Source: an uncultured Caproiciproducens sp.
GTDB taxonomy: Bacteria > Bacillota > Clostridia > Oscillospirales > Acutalibacteraceae
DNA length: 64,000 bases
Reading direction: 5' to 3'
NCBI RefSeq assembly: GCF_963664915.1
Contig: NZ_OY761810.1
Coordinates: 1,750,661 to 1,814,660 of the forward strand
The notes beneath the pieces were generated by a model. It was not told the DNA's origin and did not search any database. It saw only the letters and a program-made list of their open reading frames with translations. This document shows, piece after piece, positions 1 through 7,459 of this stretch (positions within the stretch are counted from its first letter, which is position 1; each line of letters begins with the position of its first letter). The translations under genes were made by a program, and so were the position numbers.

Positions 1-1
1 G

Positions 2-424
2 CTAGAAACCGAATGGAATTGTCCTCCTTCGGTTTCACGAGGTAACGCAATTGATACGACAGTGTTGCCAGGATTTGTATCACTATCAGGTAATAGTATT
101 AACGGGGTAATTACATACAACATTGAAAATTCAGAATGTGAAATCGTAACCCTTAATAGTTTTGAAGAGAATAAGGGTGTGGGAACCGCTTTGATAAACG
201 CAGTCTACTCTGTTGCAAAAACCAATAAGTGCAATAGGCTCTGGCTTATTACCACAAACGATGACATTAACGCAATCAGATTCTATCAAATAAAAAGATT
301 TGAATGGGTTGCAACACATAGTAACGCTATGGATATTTCAAGGAAAATAAAGCCTTCAATACCCTTAACTGGCATGTATAATATACCTATCAAGCATGAG
401 TTGGAATTTGAAATAAAGTTATAG
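2..424 (+). CDS. GNAT family N-acetyltransferase, 5' end outside window
   Basis: The frame is open from base 2 to the stop at 422-424, so about 140 codons of the C-terminal part are visible; the true start lies left of the window. The segment ENKGVGTALINAV is the acetyl-CoA pyrophosphate-binding loop of GNAT motif A, and AIRFYQIKRFEW matches the family's C-terminal FYxxxGF segment with Gly changed to Arg. GNAT enzymes move an acetyl group from acetyl-CoA to an amine; the substrate cannot be told here. A GTG at base 62 could be taken as a start, but the reading continues upstream in the same frame with family-like residues (W, SRG), so truncation by the window is more likely. It is the first of a run of small accessory genes with AT-rich codon use. 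Confidence 0.8.
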   Translation, partial: LETEWNCPPSVSRGNAIDTTVLPGFVSLSGNSINGVITYNIENSECEIVTLNSFEENKGVGTALINAVYSVAKTNKCNRLWLITTNDDINAIRFYQIKRFEWVATHSNAMDISRKIKPSIPLTGMYNIPIKHELEFEIKL

Positions 425-438
425 CGTTATATGCTAAT

Positions 439-495
439 TATGATAAAATCGAGAACTTCAGCCATTATGGCTGAACTTCGTTTAATGTTTATCAT
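439..495. repeat. nested inverted repeat after the GNAT gene
   Basis: An outer pair ATGATAAA / TTTATCAT encloses an inner stem TTCAGCCA / TGGCTGAA with a 3-base loop. The inner hairpin could act as a weak terminator, but the following T run is poor. It includes the motif CTGAACTTCG that recurs elsewhere in the accessory region. Confidence 0.45.
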
Positions 496-560
496 ATTCC
501 TTTATGGCACAATGCAATTATTTATATTTTAAGCAGTTAACAACAACTTTGGAGTTTCAA

Positions 561-1523
561 ATGAGAAAGATAAAGAAAATTATAACTAAGACACTTGTGT
601 GTGCTATAGGTTTGGTCGCCTTGTTTTTGCTTAGTATGACAATTTACAATCATATCATGTTGACACAAGAAGCCAAGTTGATAAAGCCTAATGGAACATT
701 CGTTACGGTTGATGGCTATAAAATGCACGTTTATTGTGACGGATTAAAGGAAAATAGATCAACTCTACTAATTATGTCGGCCTATGGCACTGCCGCACCC
801 GTATACGACTATAAGGTACTATATTCAAAACTGGCGAATGAATATCATATCGTTGTTATCGAAAAGTTCGGTTATGGCTATTCGGATATAAGCGGTCTAC
901 CACGAGATGTCGGTACTATTGTAAAAGAATACCGCGAAGCACTAAAGCTCTCTGATGAAAATGGCCCGTTCGTACTAATGCCCCACTCAATGTCCGGTCT
1001 GGAAGCGTTATATTGGGCTCAGCATGATCCAAATGAAGTTTCGGCGATTGTGGGGCTCGATATGTCTGTACCGGAGTATTATCGGTATAAGAGTAATAGC
1101 CCTTTTGCTAACTTTTTCGGTTCACCCAAATTTCTTAGATCATTGGTTTGCATGGGCTTGGACAGAATCCCGGGTACCGGCTTGGTAAGCGATAGAGGAT
1201 TGACAAAAGCGGAATTTGCCCAAAACCAATACTTAACATATAAAATGTTGTTGAACAAGGATGTATCAGCGGAATCGAACACTGTGGAAAGCAACGCTCA
1301 GACAGTTCAGAAGGGCGGCATACCCAATATTCCGATGCTTATGTTTTCATCAAATGGTACGGGACTTGGAGACAAATGGGTGCAATGTGAACGAAACTTT
1401 GCCAACCAATCGGATAAAATCAAACTGATCCAGCTGGATTGCAGTCACATGATACAGTATTTTAAAGCCGACTATGTTGCTAAAGAAACAAGAGATTATT
1501 TACATGGCCTCTTCGCTAAATGA
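561..1523 (+). CDS. membrane-anchored alpha/beta-fold hydrolase
   Basis: A 320-residue protein with an N-terminal hydrophobic anchor (about residues 9-28) followed by an alpha/beta-hydrolase domain. The nucleophile elbow reads PHSMSG at 141-146, so Ser143 is the likely nucleophile; the usual flanking glycines (GxSxG) are replaced by Pro and Ser. The last His of the triad is probably the one in CSHMIQYF near the C-terminus. Substrate unknown; it should act at the outer face of the membrane. I chose the ATG at 561 because TTGGAG lies 8 bases upstream; an in-frame ATG at 504 has no ribosome binding site and would put 19 unlike residues before the anchor. The stop nearly abuts the next open frame. 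Confidence 0.8.
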   Translation: MRKIKKIITKTLVCAIGLVALFLLSMTIYNHIMLTQEAKLIKPNGTFVTVDGYKMHVYCDGLKENRSTLLIMSAYGTAAPVYDYKVLYSKLANEYHIVVIEKFGYGYSDISGLPRDVGTIVKEYREALKLSDENGPFVLMPHSMSGLEALYWAQHDPNEVSAIVGLDMSVPEYYRYKSNSPFANFFGSPKFLRSLVCMGLDRIPGTGLVSDRGLTKAEFAQNQYLTYKMLLNKDVSAESNTVESNAQTVQKGGIPNIPMLMFSSNGTGLGDKWVQCERNFANQSDKIKLIQLDCSHMIQYFKADYVAKETRDYLHGLFAK

Positions 1524-1580
1524 GCACACTGGGCAACTTAAAGGCAAAAAACGAGCTTTCCAGTTTGTTTACACCCTACG
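1522..1580. repeat. dispersed island repeat, copy A
   Basis: This stretch just after the hydrolase gene resembles 2194-2258 and 8009-8077. Read in the frame not used by the neighbouring gene it gives FQFVYTLRR, against PVYDIHG and SQFVYDIHR in the other two copies. The DNA core CCAGTTTGTTTA is shared with the third copy. Confidence 0.45.
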
Positions 1581-1612
1581 AAGAAGAACGGATTGAAAGG
1601 GGAATAGAAATT

Positions 1613-1900
1613 ATGGAAATTTCCTGTTGTGGAACTTTTTGCGAGAAATGTCCACAGTATCAGCAACCCTGTCCGGGATGCATAAAGCTACAGGGAAAGC
1701 CATCATGGATAACTGAGGTCGGATTGAATTGTTGCCCATTTTATGCATGTTGCGTTGTGGACAAAAAACTCTTGAATTGTGGACAGTGCTCCTCAGCGCC
1801 CTGTCAATTGTTCTACGATACGAAAGACCCGTCATTAAGCAATGAAGAATTTCAGAACGACCTAGCGGACAGAATTGCAAAATTGAGAGTAAGCCATTAA
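1613..1900 (+). CDS. DUF3795-type cysteine-rich small protein
   Basis: A 95-residue protein with many cysteines in pairs and CxxC-like groupings: SCCGTFCEKCP at the N-terminus, QPCPGCIK, NCCPFYACC and NCGQCSSAPC. This is the pattern of the DUF3795 family, presumed to bind metal (zinc or iron-sulfur), function unknown. The open frame reaches back to 1520, but the ATG at 1613 is preceded by AAAGGGGA at good distance and starts the conserved part, so I take it as the start. It lies between the hydrolase and the helix-hairpin-helix gene, all rightward, with only short gaps. Confidence 0.75.
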   Translation: MEISCCGTFCEKCPQYQQPCPGCIKLQGKPSWITEVGLNCCPFYACCVVDKKLLNCGQCSSAPCQLFYDTKDPSLSNEEFQNDLADRIAKLRVSH

Positions 1901-1910
1901 GGTAACAGCT

Positions 1911-2180
1911 ATGAGTGATTTAAGGCAGATTCCAGGAGTCGGTAAAAACATAGAACAAGATTTAATAAACATTGGGTATGGTAACATTGCTTCGTTGATT
2001 GGTCAAAATCCGGAAGATATATATTTGAAAGACTGCCTGTATAAAGGCTTTCAAGAAGATAAATGCCAGCTTTACGTTTTTAGGCTGGCTGTTTACTATG
2101 CGGAAAATGAAACACATGCTCCGGAAAAATTGAAATGGTGGTATTGGAAAGACAAAGAATACAAACCTAAAAGCAAATAA
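1911..2180 (+). CDS. helix-hairpin-helix protein (Cdd1-like)
   Basis: An 89-residue protein. The N-terminal part LRQIPGVGKNIEQDLINIG is a helix-hairpin-helix motif, a fold that binds DNA backbone without sequence choice; the C-terminal part with WWYWKDKEY resembles the small Cdd1/pathogenicity-locus family (PF11731). Role unknown. The start is the ATG at 1911 after AAGGTAAC. The gene follows the DUF3795 gene by 10 bases and is probably co-transcribed with it. Confidence 0.72.
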   Translation: MSDLRQIPGVGKNIEQDLINIGYGNIASLIGQNPEDIYLKDCLYKGFQEDKCQLYVFRLAVYYAENETHAPEKLKWWYWKDKEYKPKSK

Positions 2181-2193
2181 ACAAGGCCATTTC

Positions 2194-2258
2194 GAGCACA
2201 ATGGACAACCTGTTTATGACATTCATGGGGAACACCATCTAATCATTTATATAAGCAG
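2194..2258. repeat. dispersed island repeat, copy B
   Basis: Related to 1522-1580 and 8009-8077. The DNA string TGTTTATGACAT is identical in this copy and the third. In one frame it reads QPVYDIHGEHHLIIYIS and then a stop; the third copy reads FVYDIHRRLHPIIYIK then a stop. It may be a decayed 3' gene end or a duplicated insertion boundary. Confidence 0.5.
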
Positions 2259-2300
2259 AAGACAAGCAAATTCATAATTCAGACAAATAAGGAGCATATA

Positions 2301-2393
2301 ATGAACTACGATGCATTGATTATAATTGACATGCAAACAGCTTTAGTGGAAGCAGGCCCTTACAACAAAACAGTGTTATACATCTACGATTAG
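2301..2393 (+). pseudogene. truncated isochorismatase-family cysteine hydrolase
   Basis: A short frame of 30 codons starts with ATG after AAGGAG and reads MNYDALIIIDMQTALVEAG, the start of an isochorismatase-like hydrolase; the Asp of the IDMQ segment is the usual catalytic Asp. The family is normally about 180 residues, but here the reading stops after 30 and nothing alike follows; the next gene, a dipeptidase, begins 88 bases on. I read it as the 5' scrap of a gene whose rest was lost by recombination. Confidence 0.7.
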
Positions 2394-2481
2394 CATAGCA
2401 ATAGAGAGATTATCAAGGTTCTAAAAGCCCTTGGAGAGGGGCTCTAAACACTACTACTTTTATAATGGCGAGGACATACTT

Positions 2482-3966
2482 ATGGCTTGTACAACTATTC
2501 TGGTTGGGAAAAAAGCATCCTATGACGGTTCTACCATGATCGCCCGAAACGATGATTCGGGTTCTGGTCATTTTACCGCTAAAAAATTTGTAACGATCCA
2601 TCCCGAGGAGCAGTCCGCAACCTACAAATCTGTACTTTCCCATGTGGCAATCGAACTGCCTCAAAATCCCATGCGGTTTACGGCAGTGCCGAATGCCGTA
2701 GAAGGCGAGGGCATCTGGGCCGCCAGCGGTGTGAATGAGGAAAATGTTGGCATGACGGCCACGGAAACCATTACTTCCAACCCGAGAGTGTTGGGGGCGG
2801 ATCCGCTGGTCGAGTATCAACCGGCACAGGACGGGCAGCCTGAAACTGCCGGCGGCATTGGTGAGGAAGATATCGTTTATATTGTACTTCCTTACGTTCA
2901 CAGTGCGCGTGAAGGTGTAGAGAGGCTGGGCGGCCTGCTGGAAAAGTACGGCACCTATGAAATGAATGGCATTGCCTTTCAGGATGTCAATGAAATCTGG
3001 TGGTTGGAGACCATTGGCGGCCATCACTGGATTGCCAGAAAGGTTCCGGATGATGTTTATGTCGTGATGCCGAATCAGCTGGGACTTGACCAATTTGATC
3101 TGGAGGATGCACTTACCGAAAAGAAAAACCATATGTGTTCAGCTGATATGAAAGAGTTCATTAAGGAGAACCATTTGGATTTATCGCTTAACGGAGACTT
3201 TAATCCGAGAGACACTTTTGGAAATCATGATGATGCAGATCATGTTTACAATACGCCGCGCGCCTGGTTCATGCTGCGATATTTTAACCCCCGCACCAAA
3301 GCATGGGACGGGCCGAATGCGGATTTCACGCCGCATTCCGATGATCTGCCTTGGTGCATGGTGCCGGAGAAGAAGATCACGCCGGAGGATGTAAAATACG
3401 CGCTGTCCTCTCATTATCAGGGAACGCCGTATGATCCCTATGAAGGCCATGGTGATCCAACCATGAAAGGCATTTTCCGCCCAATCGGCATCAACCGGAA
3501 TGACTTTATGGCTTTGATCCAGATGCGCCCGGACGTCCCGGAGGAGTTCCGCGTGGTGGAATGGATCGCCTTTGCATCCAACGCCTTCAACGTGCTGACG
3601 CCTTTTTATGCCAATGTGTCAATAACACCAGACTATCTTGCCGATACAACAAAGGAAATTTCAACCGAGAATTTCTACTGGTCCAGCCGCATGATTGCCG
3701 CTATGGCAGACGCATCATACGGTAAATCAGTATTTCATATTGAGCGATATCAGCTTGCAGTACAGTCCAAAGGACATGCGCTGATCGGCCAATATGATGA
3801 AAAGCTCCGGCGGGAAGCGAATATGGCAAAACGGGCTGCTCTTCGGGAACAGGCCAATCAGAAAATCGCGGACATGTTGAAAAAAGAAACCGCCTATACA
3901 TTGAACAAGGTTCTCTTCGAACTGAGCAGCCAGATGAAAAACGCCTTTTCCAGATCCGACGCTTGA
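2482..3966 (+). CDS. C69-family dipeptidase (PepD-like)
   Basis: A 494-residue protein. It starts MACTTILVGKKAS, and the Cys at residue 3 is the N-terminal nucleophile expected in peptidase family C69/U34 after processing. Further family features are STMIARNDD and GVNEENVGMTATET. The enzyme cleaves dipeptides in the cytosol. The open frame begins at 2431, but the ATG at 2482 follows GGCGAGGA and places the Cys correctly. Base composition is clearly more GC-rich than in the genes at 1-2,400, which fits a mosaic region. It is flanked by a truncated gene on the left and IS remnants on the right. Confidence 0.9.
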   Translation: MACTTILVGKKASYDGSTMIARNDDSGSGHFTAKKFVTIHPEEQSATYKSVLSHVAIELPQNPMRFTAVPNAVEGEGIWAASGVNEENVGMTATETITSNPRVLGADPLVEYQPAQDGQPETAGGIGEEDIVYIVLPYVHSAREGVERLGGLLEKYGTYEMNGIAFQDVNEIWWLETIGGHHWIARKVPDDVYVVMPNQLGLDQFDLEDALTEKKNHMCSADMKEFIKENHLDLSLNGDFNPRDTFGNHDDADHVYNTPRAWFMLRYFNPRTKAWDGPNADFTPHSDDLPWCMVPEKKITPEDVKYALSSHYQGTPYDPYEGHGDPTMKGIFRPIGINRNDFMALIQMRPDVPEEFRVVEWIAFASNAFNVLTPFYANVSITPDYLADTTKEISTENFYWSSRMIAAMADASYGKSVFHIERYQLAVQSKGHALIGQYDEKLRREANMAKRAALREQANQKIADMLKKETAYTLNKVLFELSSQMKNAFSRSDA

Positions 3967-4048
3967 TCGTGACATGATTCTCAGCCTTATTACCTACTGC
4001 TTTTCCATTGCTCTAGCAAGGAAAAGCAAAATCCAAAGGTCTTTTTAA

Positions 4049-4221
4049 AATCAGGAATCCATCAGAGGACTGCTCGCTGACCTGCTAAACCGGGGATAGG
4101 CGCCGGATGTTCTGCGCCTGTTCATTCTGGATGGCGAAAGAGCCATGCATAAGGTAAGTGACCGACACATTCGGAAGGTGCGCCATTATCCAGCGCTGTC
4201 AGGTTGTACAAGAAGCAAACT
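4049..4221 (+). pseudogene. remnant of IS256/mutator-type transposase
   Basis: Reading from 4049 gives ESIRGLLADLLNRG, a stop codon, then LFILDGERAMHKVSD. RGLLADL and LDGxRAMHKAVSD-like strings are typical of the middle part of mutator-family (IS256) transposases. An internal stop and the loss of both ends show it is dead. No terminal repeats of that element were found. Confidence 0.6.
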
Positions 4222-4238
4222 GAGCAATTCGAAGTATT

Positions 4239-4282
4239 AGCCGAACTTCGCATTTTGAATAATGAATTATCTGAAGTTAGGC
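4239..4282. repeat. imperfect inverted repeat with attC-like arms
   Basis: GCCGAACTTC and GAAGTTAGGC form arms that pair at 9 of 10 positions around about 24 AT-rich bases. The right arm ends in GTTAGGC, which fits the GTTRRRY core of integron attC sites; the left arm GCCGAAC does not fit the partner core fully, and the site is short for attC. Function uncertain. Confidence 0.35.
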
Positions 4283-4305
4283 GCAATAGTTACCCCCCGG
4301 TTTTT

Positions 4306-4385
4306 GAACTGAACCAGTAAAAACGGACATTGCCAAAAAGCCTCTCATTGTAGGATAATTTGGACTGAACCAGAGTTAACGGACA
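4306..4385. mobile_element. two direct copies of an IS3-type element end
   Basis: Bases 4306-4329 and 4362-4385 share ACTGAACCAG and AACGGACA at the same spacing. The right copy lies just downstream of the transposase tail at 4421-4888 and is the expected outer end of that element. The left copy suggests a second or nested insertion. No opposite end is present, so the element is incomplete. Confidence 0.5.
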
Positions 4386-4420
4386 AAGAATAAAAAGCCC
4401 TACCGCAGGATATTGAAAGA

Positions 4421-4888
4421 TTACGCAGCCTGACGCCGTTTTTCGAGCGGTGTCAGGCACGTTTCCGTTTGTATGCGCTCATTGTTGTAGAAATCTATGT
4501 ATTCGGCGATGAGTTGTCTGGCCTCATCAAATGATTTCAGTTGATGTCTGTAAATGCACTCGGTTTTGAGAATAGAGAAGAAATTTTCAGCGAGTGCATT
4601 GTCATAGCAATTACCACGTCTTGACATTGACGGAGTATGATAATAGCTATGATCTTCATCAGTGGAAAGCTTTAGCATTCCTGTGCGCCAGATCGTCTGC
4701 AGATGAAAGCAAATCACTTCTTCTTTCGAGGAAAAAGAACGATAAAAAGTTCGGCGGGACAAATCGGCTTTCTCAGCAATCTCTGAAATACTGATTTCCT
4801 GAAATGGTTTGTTTTTCATTAACTCCAAAAGGGCTTTCGTCAACCATTCCTTGGATCGTAAAGCAATTGGATTTTGTGTATCTTTCAT
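4421..4888 (-). CDS. chimera: TetR DNA-binding domain fused to IS3 transposase tail
   Basis: A 155-residue frame made of two unrelated parts. Residues 1 to about 68 are a TetR-family N-terminus with the helix-turn-helix SISEIAEKADLSRRTFYRSF. From about residue 81 on it is the end of an IS3-family OrfB DDE domain: SMSRRGNCYDNALAENFF, the YIDFYNNERIQ segment and the closing TPLEKRRQ. The TetR ligand and dimerisation domain is gone, as is most of the transposase. The start at 4888 follows AAAGGAG by 5 bases; earlier in-frame ATGs lack such a site. It faces the flavodoxin-ferredoxin gene, and TetR-like operators remain between them. Either a dead regulator or, less likely, a new DNA-binding fusion protein. 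Confidence 0.85.
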   Translation of the reverse strand: MKDTQNPIALRSKEWLTKALLELMKNKPFQEISISEIAEKADLSRRTFYRSFSSKEEVICFHLQTIWRTGMLKLSTDEDHSYYHTPSMSRRGNCYDNALAENFFSILKTECIYRHQLKSFDEARQLIAEYIDFYNNERIQTETCLTPLEKRRQAA

Positions 4889-4921
4889 ATCGGCTCCTTT
4901 AAATGTCTCAAAAATGGCCAT

Positions 4922-4937
4922 ATGTAGCACTTGTCCC
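4922..4937. promoter_or_regulatory. second, partial TetR-like operator
   Basis: Contains ATGT and GCACTTGT in the same spacing as one strand of the full palindrome at 4984-5005. It sits just upstream of the chimera's start, where a self-repressing TetR regulator would bind. Confidence 0.45.
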
Positions 4938-4944
4938 TGAAATC

Positions 4945-4973
4945 TTGAATTACTGTTATAGATTCATTATAAT
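4945..4973 (+). promoter_or_regulatory. sigma-A promoter of the EFR1-type gene
   Basis: TTGAAT at 4945-4950 and TATAAT at 4968-4973 with a 17-base spacer. Transcription should start near 4980, directly before the operator palindrome. Confidence 0.75.
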
Positions 4974-4983
4974 GGAAATAATT

Positions 4984-5005
4984 AAATGTCACAAGTGCGA
5001 CATTT
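4984..5005. promoter_or_regulatory. palindromic operator, probable TetR-family site
   Basis: Perfect 7-base arms AAATGTC and GACATTT flank an 8-base centre ACAAGTGC. The site lies right after the expected transcription start of the flavodoxin-ferredoxin gene, a good place for repression. The divergent gene encodes a TetR DNA-binding domain. Confidence 0.65.
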
Positions 5006-5024
5006 ACAATTGTGAGGCGATATT

Positions 5025-5822
5025 ATGAAAAATGTGATCTACTATTTTACAGGGACAGGAAACAGCCTTCGCGTGGCACAGGTCATTGCCGAGCACTTAG
5101 GTGATACAGAAATCATCTCCATGCGATGCTACCCAAAGGATGTTCCGTCAGAGGATGCTGAAAGGATTGGCTTTGTTTTCCCGGTGCATCACTGGATGAT
5201 GCCAGCGTATGCGATTCATTTTGTAGAGCAGGTAAAGTTAAATCCGAAGGCATACATTTTTGCGGTCTCCACGCCAGGGTTGATCAACGGAGGATGTCAG
5301 GATAAACTGGCGGAACTGCTGCAAGGCAAGCACTGCACGCTTTCCTATGGGGAAAAAGTGTACAGTGTTGCCAATTATGTGGCTATGTATCCGCCGTTTC
5401 CTAATCCTGACAAGCGCGTTCCAAAAACTGAAAAACAGCTTGAATACATTGCACAAGAAATTGCTGAAAAGAAACTACGGAATCATCCACACGCCAATGC
5501 AATGACGCGATGGCTCGCACTACGAAAGATGCAGAAGTTTATTGAGCACTGCCCGTCAAACGACAAATACTTTTCTGTCTGGGATGATTGCATTTCCTGC
5601 GGTTTGTGTGCCAAAGTCTGCCCCTGCCATAATATCAGTTTCGAAAATGGCAAACCAGTTTTTCTTCATCAATGCAGCCAGTGCATGGCCTGTATTTCTT
5701 TCTGTCCAAAACAGGCAATCAATTTCCCTAAATTTACGCGGGAACGAAAAAAATATCACAATCCACATGTTACAGTAACAGATGTCGTTTCAGACAGGAA
5801 ACAATATCTACCACAAAACTAA
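5025..5822 (+). CDS. EFR1-type flavodoxin-ferredoxin protein
   Basis: A 265-residue protein with an N-terminal flavodoxin-like domain, FMN phosphate loop TGTGNSLRVA at about residues 9-18, and a C-terminal ferredoxin domain with two 4Fe-4S motifs, CISCGLCAKVCP and CSQCMACISFCP. Such proteins (EFR1 family) carry electrons in the cytosol of anaerobes; the partner is unknown. The start ATG at 5025 follows TGAGGCGA. It is divergently placed from the TetR-transposase chimera and has its own promoter and operator, so the original regulator probably controlled it. With that regulator broken, expression may be constitutive (inference). Confidence 0.88.
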   Translation: MKNVIYYFTGTGNSLRVAQVIAEHLGDTEIISMRCYPKDVPSEDAERIGFVFPVHHWMMPAYAIHFVEQVKLNPKAYIFAVSTPGLINGGCQDKLAELLQGKHCTLSYGEKVYSVANYVAMYPPFPNPDKRVPKTEKQLEYIAQEIAEKKLRNHPHANAMTRWLALRKMQKFIEHCPSNDKYFSVWDDCISCGLCAKVCPCHNISFENGKPVFLHQCSQCMACISFCPKQAINFPKFTRERKKYHNPHVTVTDVVSDRKQYLPQN

Positions 5823-5886
5823 CTTGAACGCATCGAAATGTCCATTGCAATTTCATAACGGAACTGCATTTATCAATCTAATTATG

Positions 5887-5945
5887 AGCAAACGGGGAAG
5901 CTGATGTGCTACGTCAGCTCCCAGCTTTTTTCATCGCCTATAGCA
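5887..5945. repeat. hairpin repeat, copy 1 (terminator-like)
   Basis: A stem around GGGAAGCTGATG and CGTCAGCTCCC followed by a T run, then CATCGCCTATAG. Bases 7460-7515 repeat the whole unit with matching changes on both arms, so pairing is kept. It can serve as the terminator of the flavodoxin-ferredoxin gene. Confidence 0.65.
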
Positions 5946-6023
5946 ATGGGCACATATGAATTTTGTATTGTTTATATAATCTGGCAAAGCGATAAAATGA
6001 AGTTTGAAAGGTAAGATACCCCT

Positions 6024-6629
6024 ATGGATTTTAACGAAAAATTGCAGGAACTTCGTAAGCGTAAAGGTCTCACGCAGGAGGAGCTTGCGGAGGCGCTGTT
6101 CGTATCACGTACCGCTGTATCAAAATGGGAGTCTGGACGCGGCTACCCAAGCATTGATTCCCTTAAGGTGCTTGCGAGTTTCTTTTCTGTGTCTATTGAT
6201 GAACTCTTGTCTGGAGAGGAACTGGTCAACATTGCGCAAAATGATCATGTTCAGGAAATGCGGAAAATGCGGGATCTGGTGTTTGGCCTGCTGGACTGCG
6301 CCATGGCGTTGTTTCTGTTTTTTCCGTTGTTTGGTCAGGCGGAGGAGGGGGTAATCCGCAGAGTCTCCCTGCTCTCTCTGACGTCGATACCCTTGGACAT
6401 GAAAGTCACATACTTTATGCTTGTGTCGCTCACCGTTTTATGCGGGCTTGCGACCCTTGCCCTGCAGGGAAGGCAAGTGCGATTCTGGAATCAGATCAAA
6501 AGTGGTCTCTCTTTGCTTTTCAACGTATCCGGCGTTCTGGCTTTCATTCTGAGCCGCGAACCGTATGCCGCTTCGCTCACATTTCTGTTTCTGCTCATCA
6601 AGGGAATTTTGTTGTTAAAACGCCGATGA
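6024..6629 (+). CDS. XRE-family regulator with membrane-spanning C-terminus
   Basis: A 201-residue protein. Residues 1-65 are an XRE/Cro helix-turn-helix (LTQEELAEALFVSRTAVSKWESGRGYPS), and the C-terminal half holds about four hydrophobic segments (near 88-104, 127-147, 156-176 and 182-198). Firmicutes have many such HTH-plus-membrane proteins, thought to sense the envelope or bind membrane partners; the targets are unknown. The start ATG at 6024 follows AAAGGTAAG. The next gene, a PAP2-type phosphatase, is on the same strand and palindromes lie in the gap, so local regulation is plausible. Confidence 0.82.
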   Translation: MDFNEKLQELRKRKGLTQEELAEALFVSRTAVSKWESGRGYPSIDSLKVLASFFSVSIDELLSGEELVNIAQNDHVQEMRKMRDLVFGLLDCAMALFLFFPLFGQAEEGVIRRVSLLSLTSIPLDMKVTYFMLVSLTVLCGLATLALQGRQVRFWNQIKSGLSLLFNVSGVLAFILSREPYAASLTFLFLLIKGILLLKRR

Positions 6630-6642
6630 CACGAATCGTGTC
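6628..6642. promoter_or_regulatory. 15-bp perfect palindrome after the XRE gene
   Basis: GACACGA and TCGTGTC with a single central base, starting at the XRE stop codon. It may be an operator or a small hairpin; no T run follows, so it is a poor terminator. Confidence 0.35.
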
Positions 6643-6696
6643 GGCATTGTGACGGTGGGATTCTACCGCTTTTCGACTCCTCGAGGTAAAGTAAGA

Positions 6697-6714
6697 GTGT
6701 AAAAACACTTACAC
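6697..6714. promoter_or_regulatory. operator-like dyad before the PAP2 gene
   Basis: GTGTAA and TTACAC with a 6-base spacer, 26 bases before the PAP2 start. Candidate site for the neighbouring XRE regulator. Confidence 0.35.
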
Positions 6715-6739
6715 CTCATTAAAAAAAGGAGCTTTGAAA

Positions 6740-7438
6740 ATGAAACGGAATTCTCGTTCTCTGGGTAGCTTTCTGCCCACCATTTGCCTGTCTGTACTGT
6801 TTATACTTTATACAATGCTGATCCAGCATATTGATGTGAAACCCATCGGGCCGAAAGGCTCTGCCGTGGGTTTTGCGTCGGTCAACGGGTGGGTGTATGA
6901 CCTGTTCGGCGTAAACTGGACGCTTTATACAATCACTGACTGTTTAGGGCTTGTGCCTATCTTTGTAGTGTTTGGATTTGCTGTGCTGGGGCTTACGCAG
7001 CTCATACGGCGCAAAAGCCTTCTTCGGGTGGATAGCAGCATCCTTGTGCTGGGCGGCTTCTATGTGCTGGTCATGGGCGCGTATCTCTTTTTCGAATTAT
7101 ATCGTGTGAACTACAGACCGGTTTTAATCGACGGTATTTTGGAAACGTCCTATCCGTCCTCCACCACCATGCTGATTCTGTGTGTGATGCCTACCGCCAT
7201 GATGCAGTTTCGCCGTCTGATTTGCAATAGAACTGTAAAAAACGCCGTAAACATCGTACTTGCGGCATTTACTGCATTTATGGTAATTGGGCGTTTGATA
7301 TCGGGAGTTCATTGGCTGACCGACATTTTGGGCGGGGTGCTGCTCAGTGCGGCGCTTGTCCTGTTGTATCGAGGTGTAAACGCGTATATAGCCGAAAGCC
7401 AGCATGAAGCTAAAGTACCCGGTAGTCCTACAAATTGA
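6740..7438 (+). CDS. PAP2-family membrane phosphatase
   Basis: A 232-residue protein with about six membrane segments. The phosphatase motifs of the PAP2 superfamily are visible late in the chain: PSSTTM (motif 2, Ser-Ser-Thr in place of the common Ser-Gly-His) and SGVHWLTDILGG (motif 3 with the catalytic His and Asp). Motif 1 (KxxxxxxRP) is weak, with NYRPVLIDG only partly like it. The enzyme would remove phosphate from a lipid phosphate such as undecaprenyl diphosphate or phosphatidate. The ATG at 6740 is chosen because AAGGAG lies 8 bases upstream; a TTG six bases earlier is less likely. The replaced His in motif 2 leaves activity open. Confidence 0.75.
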   Translation: MKRNSRSLGSFLPTICLSVLFILYTMLIQHIDVKPIGPKGSAVGFASVNGWVYDLFGVNWTLYTITDCLGLVPIFVVFGFAVLGLTQLIRRKSLLRVDSSILVLGGFYVLVMGAYLFFELYRVNYRPVLIDGILETSYPSSTTMLILCVMPTAMMQFRRLICNRTVKNAVNIVLAAFTAFMVIGRLISGVHWLTDILGGVLLSAALVLLYRGVNAYIAESQHEAKVPGSPTN

Positions 7439-7459
7439 AATTTGTAGGAGGAGATTATA

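Noticed and set aside
2413-3132. A 239-codon leftward frame opposite the dipeptidase gene
   Set aside because: The rightward frame carries the conserved dipeptidase motifs; the other is a shadow.
4421-4930. A complete IS3 element
   Set aside because: Only the last part of OrfB and one end are present; OrfA, most of OrfB and the other end are missing.
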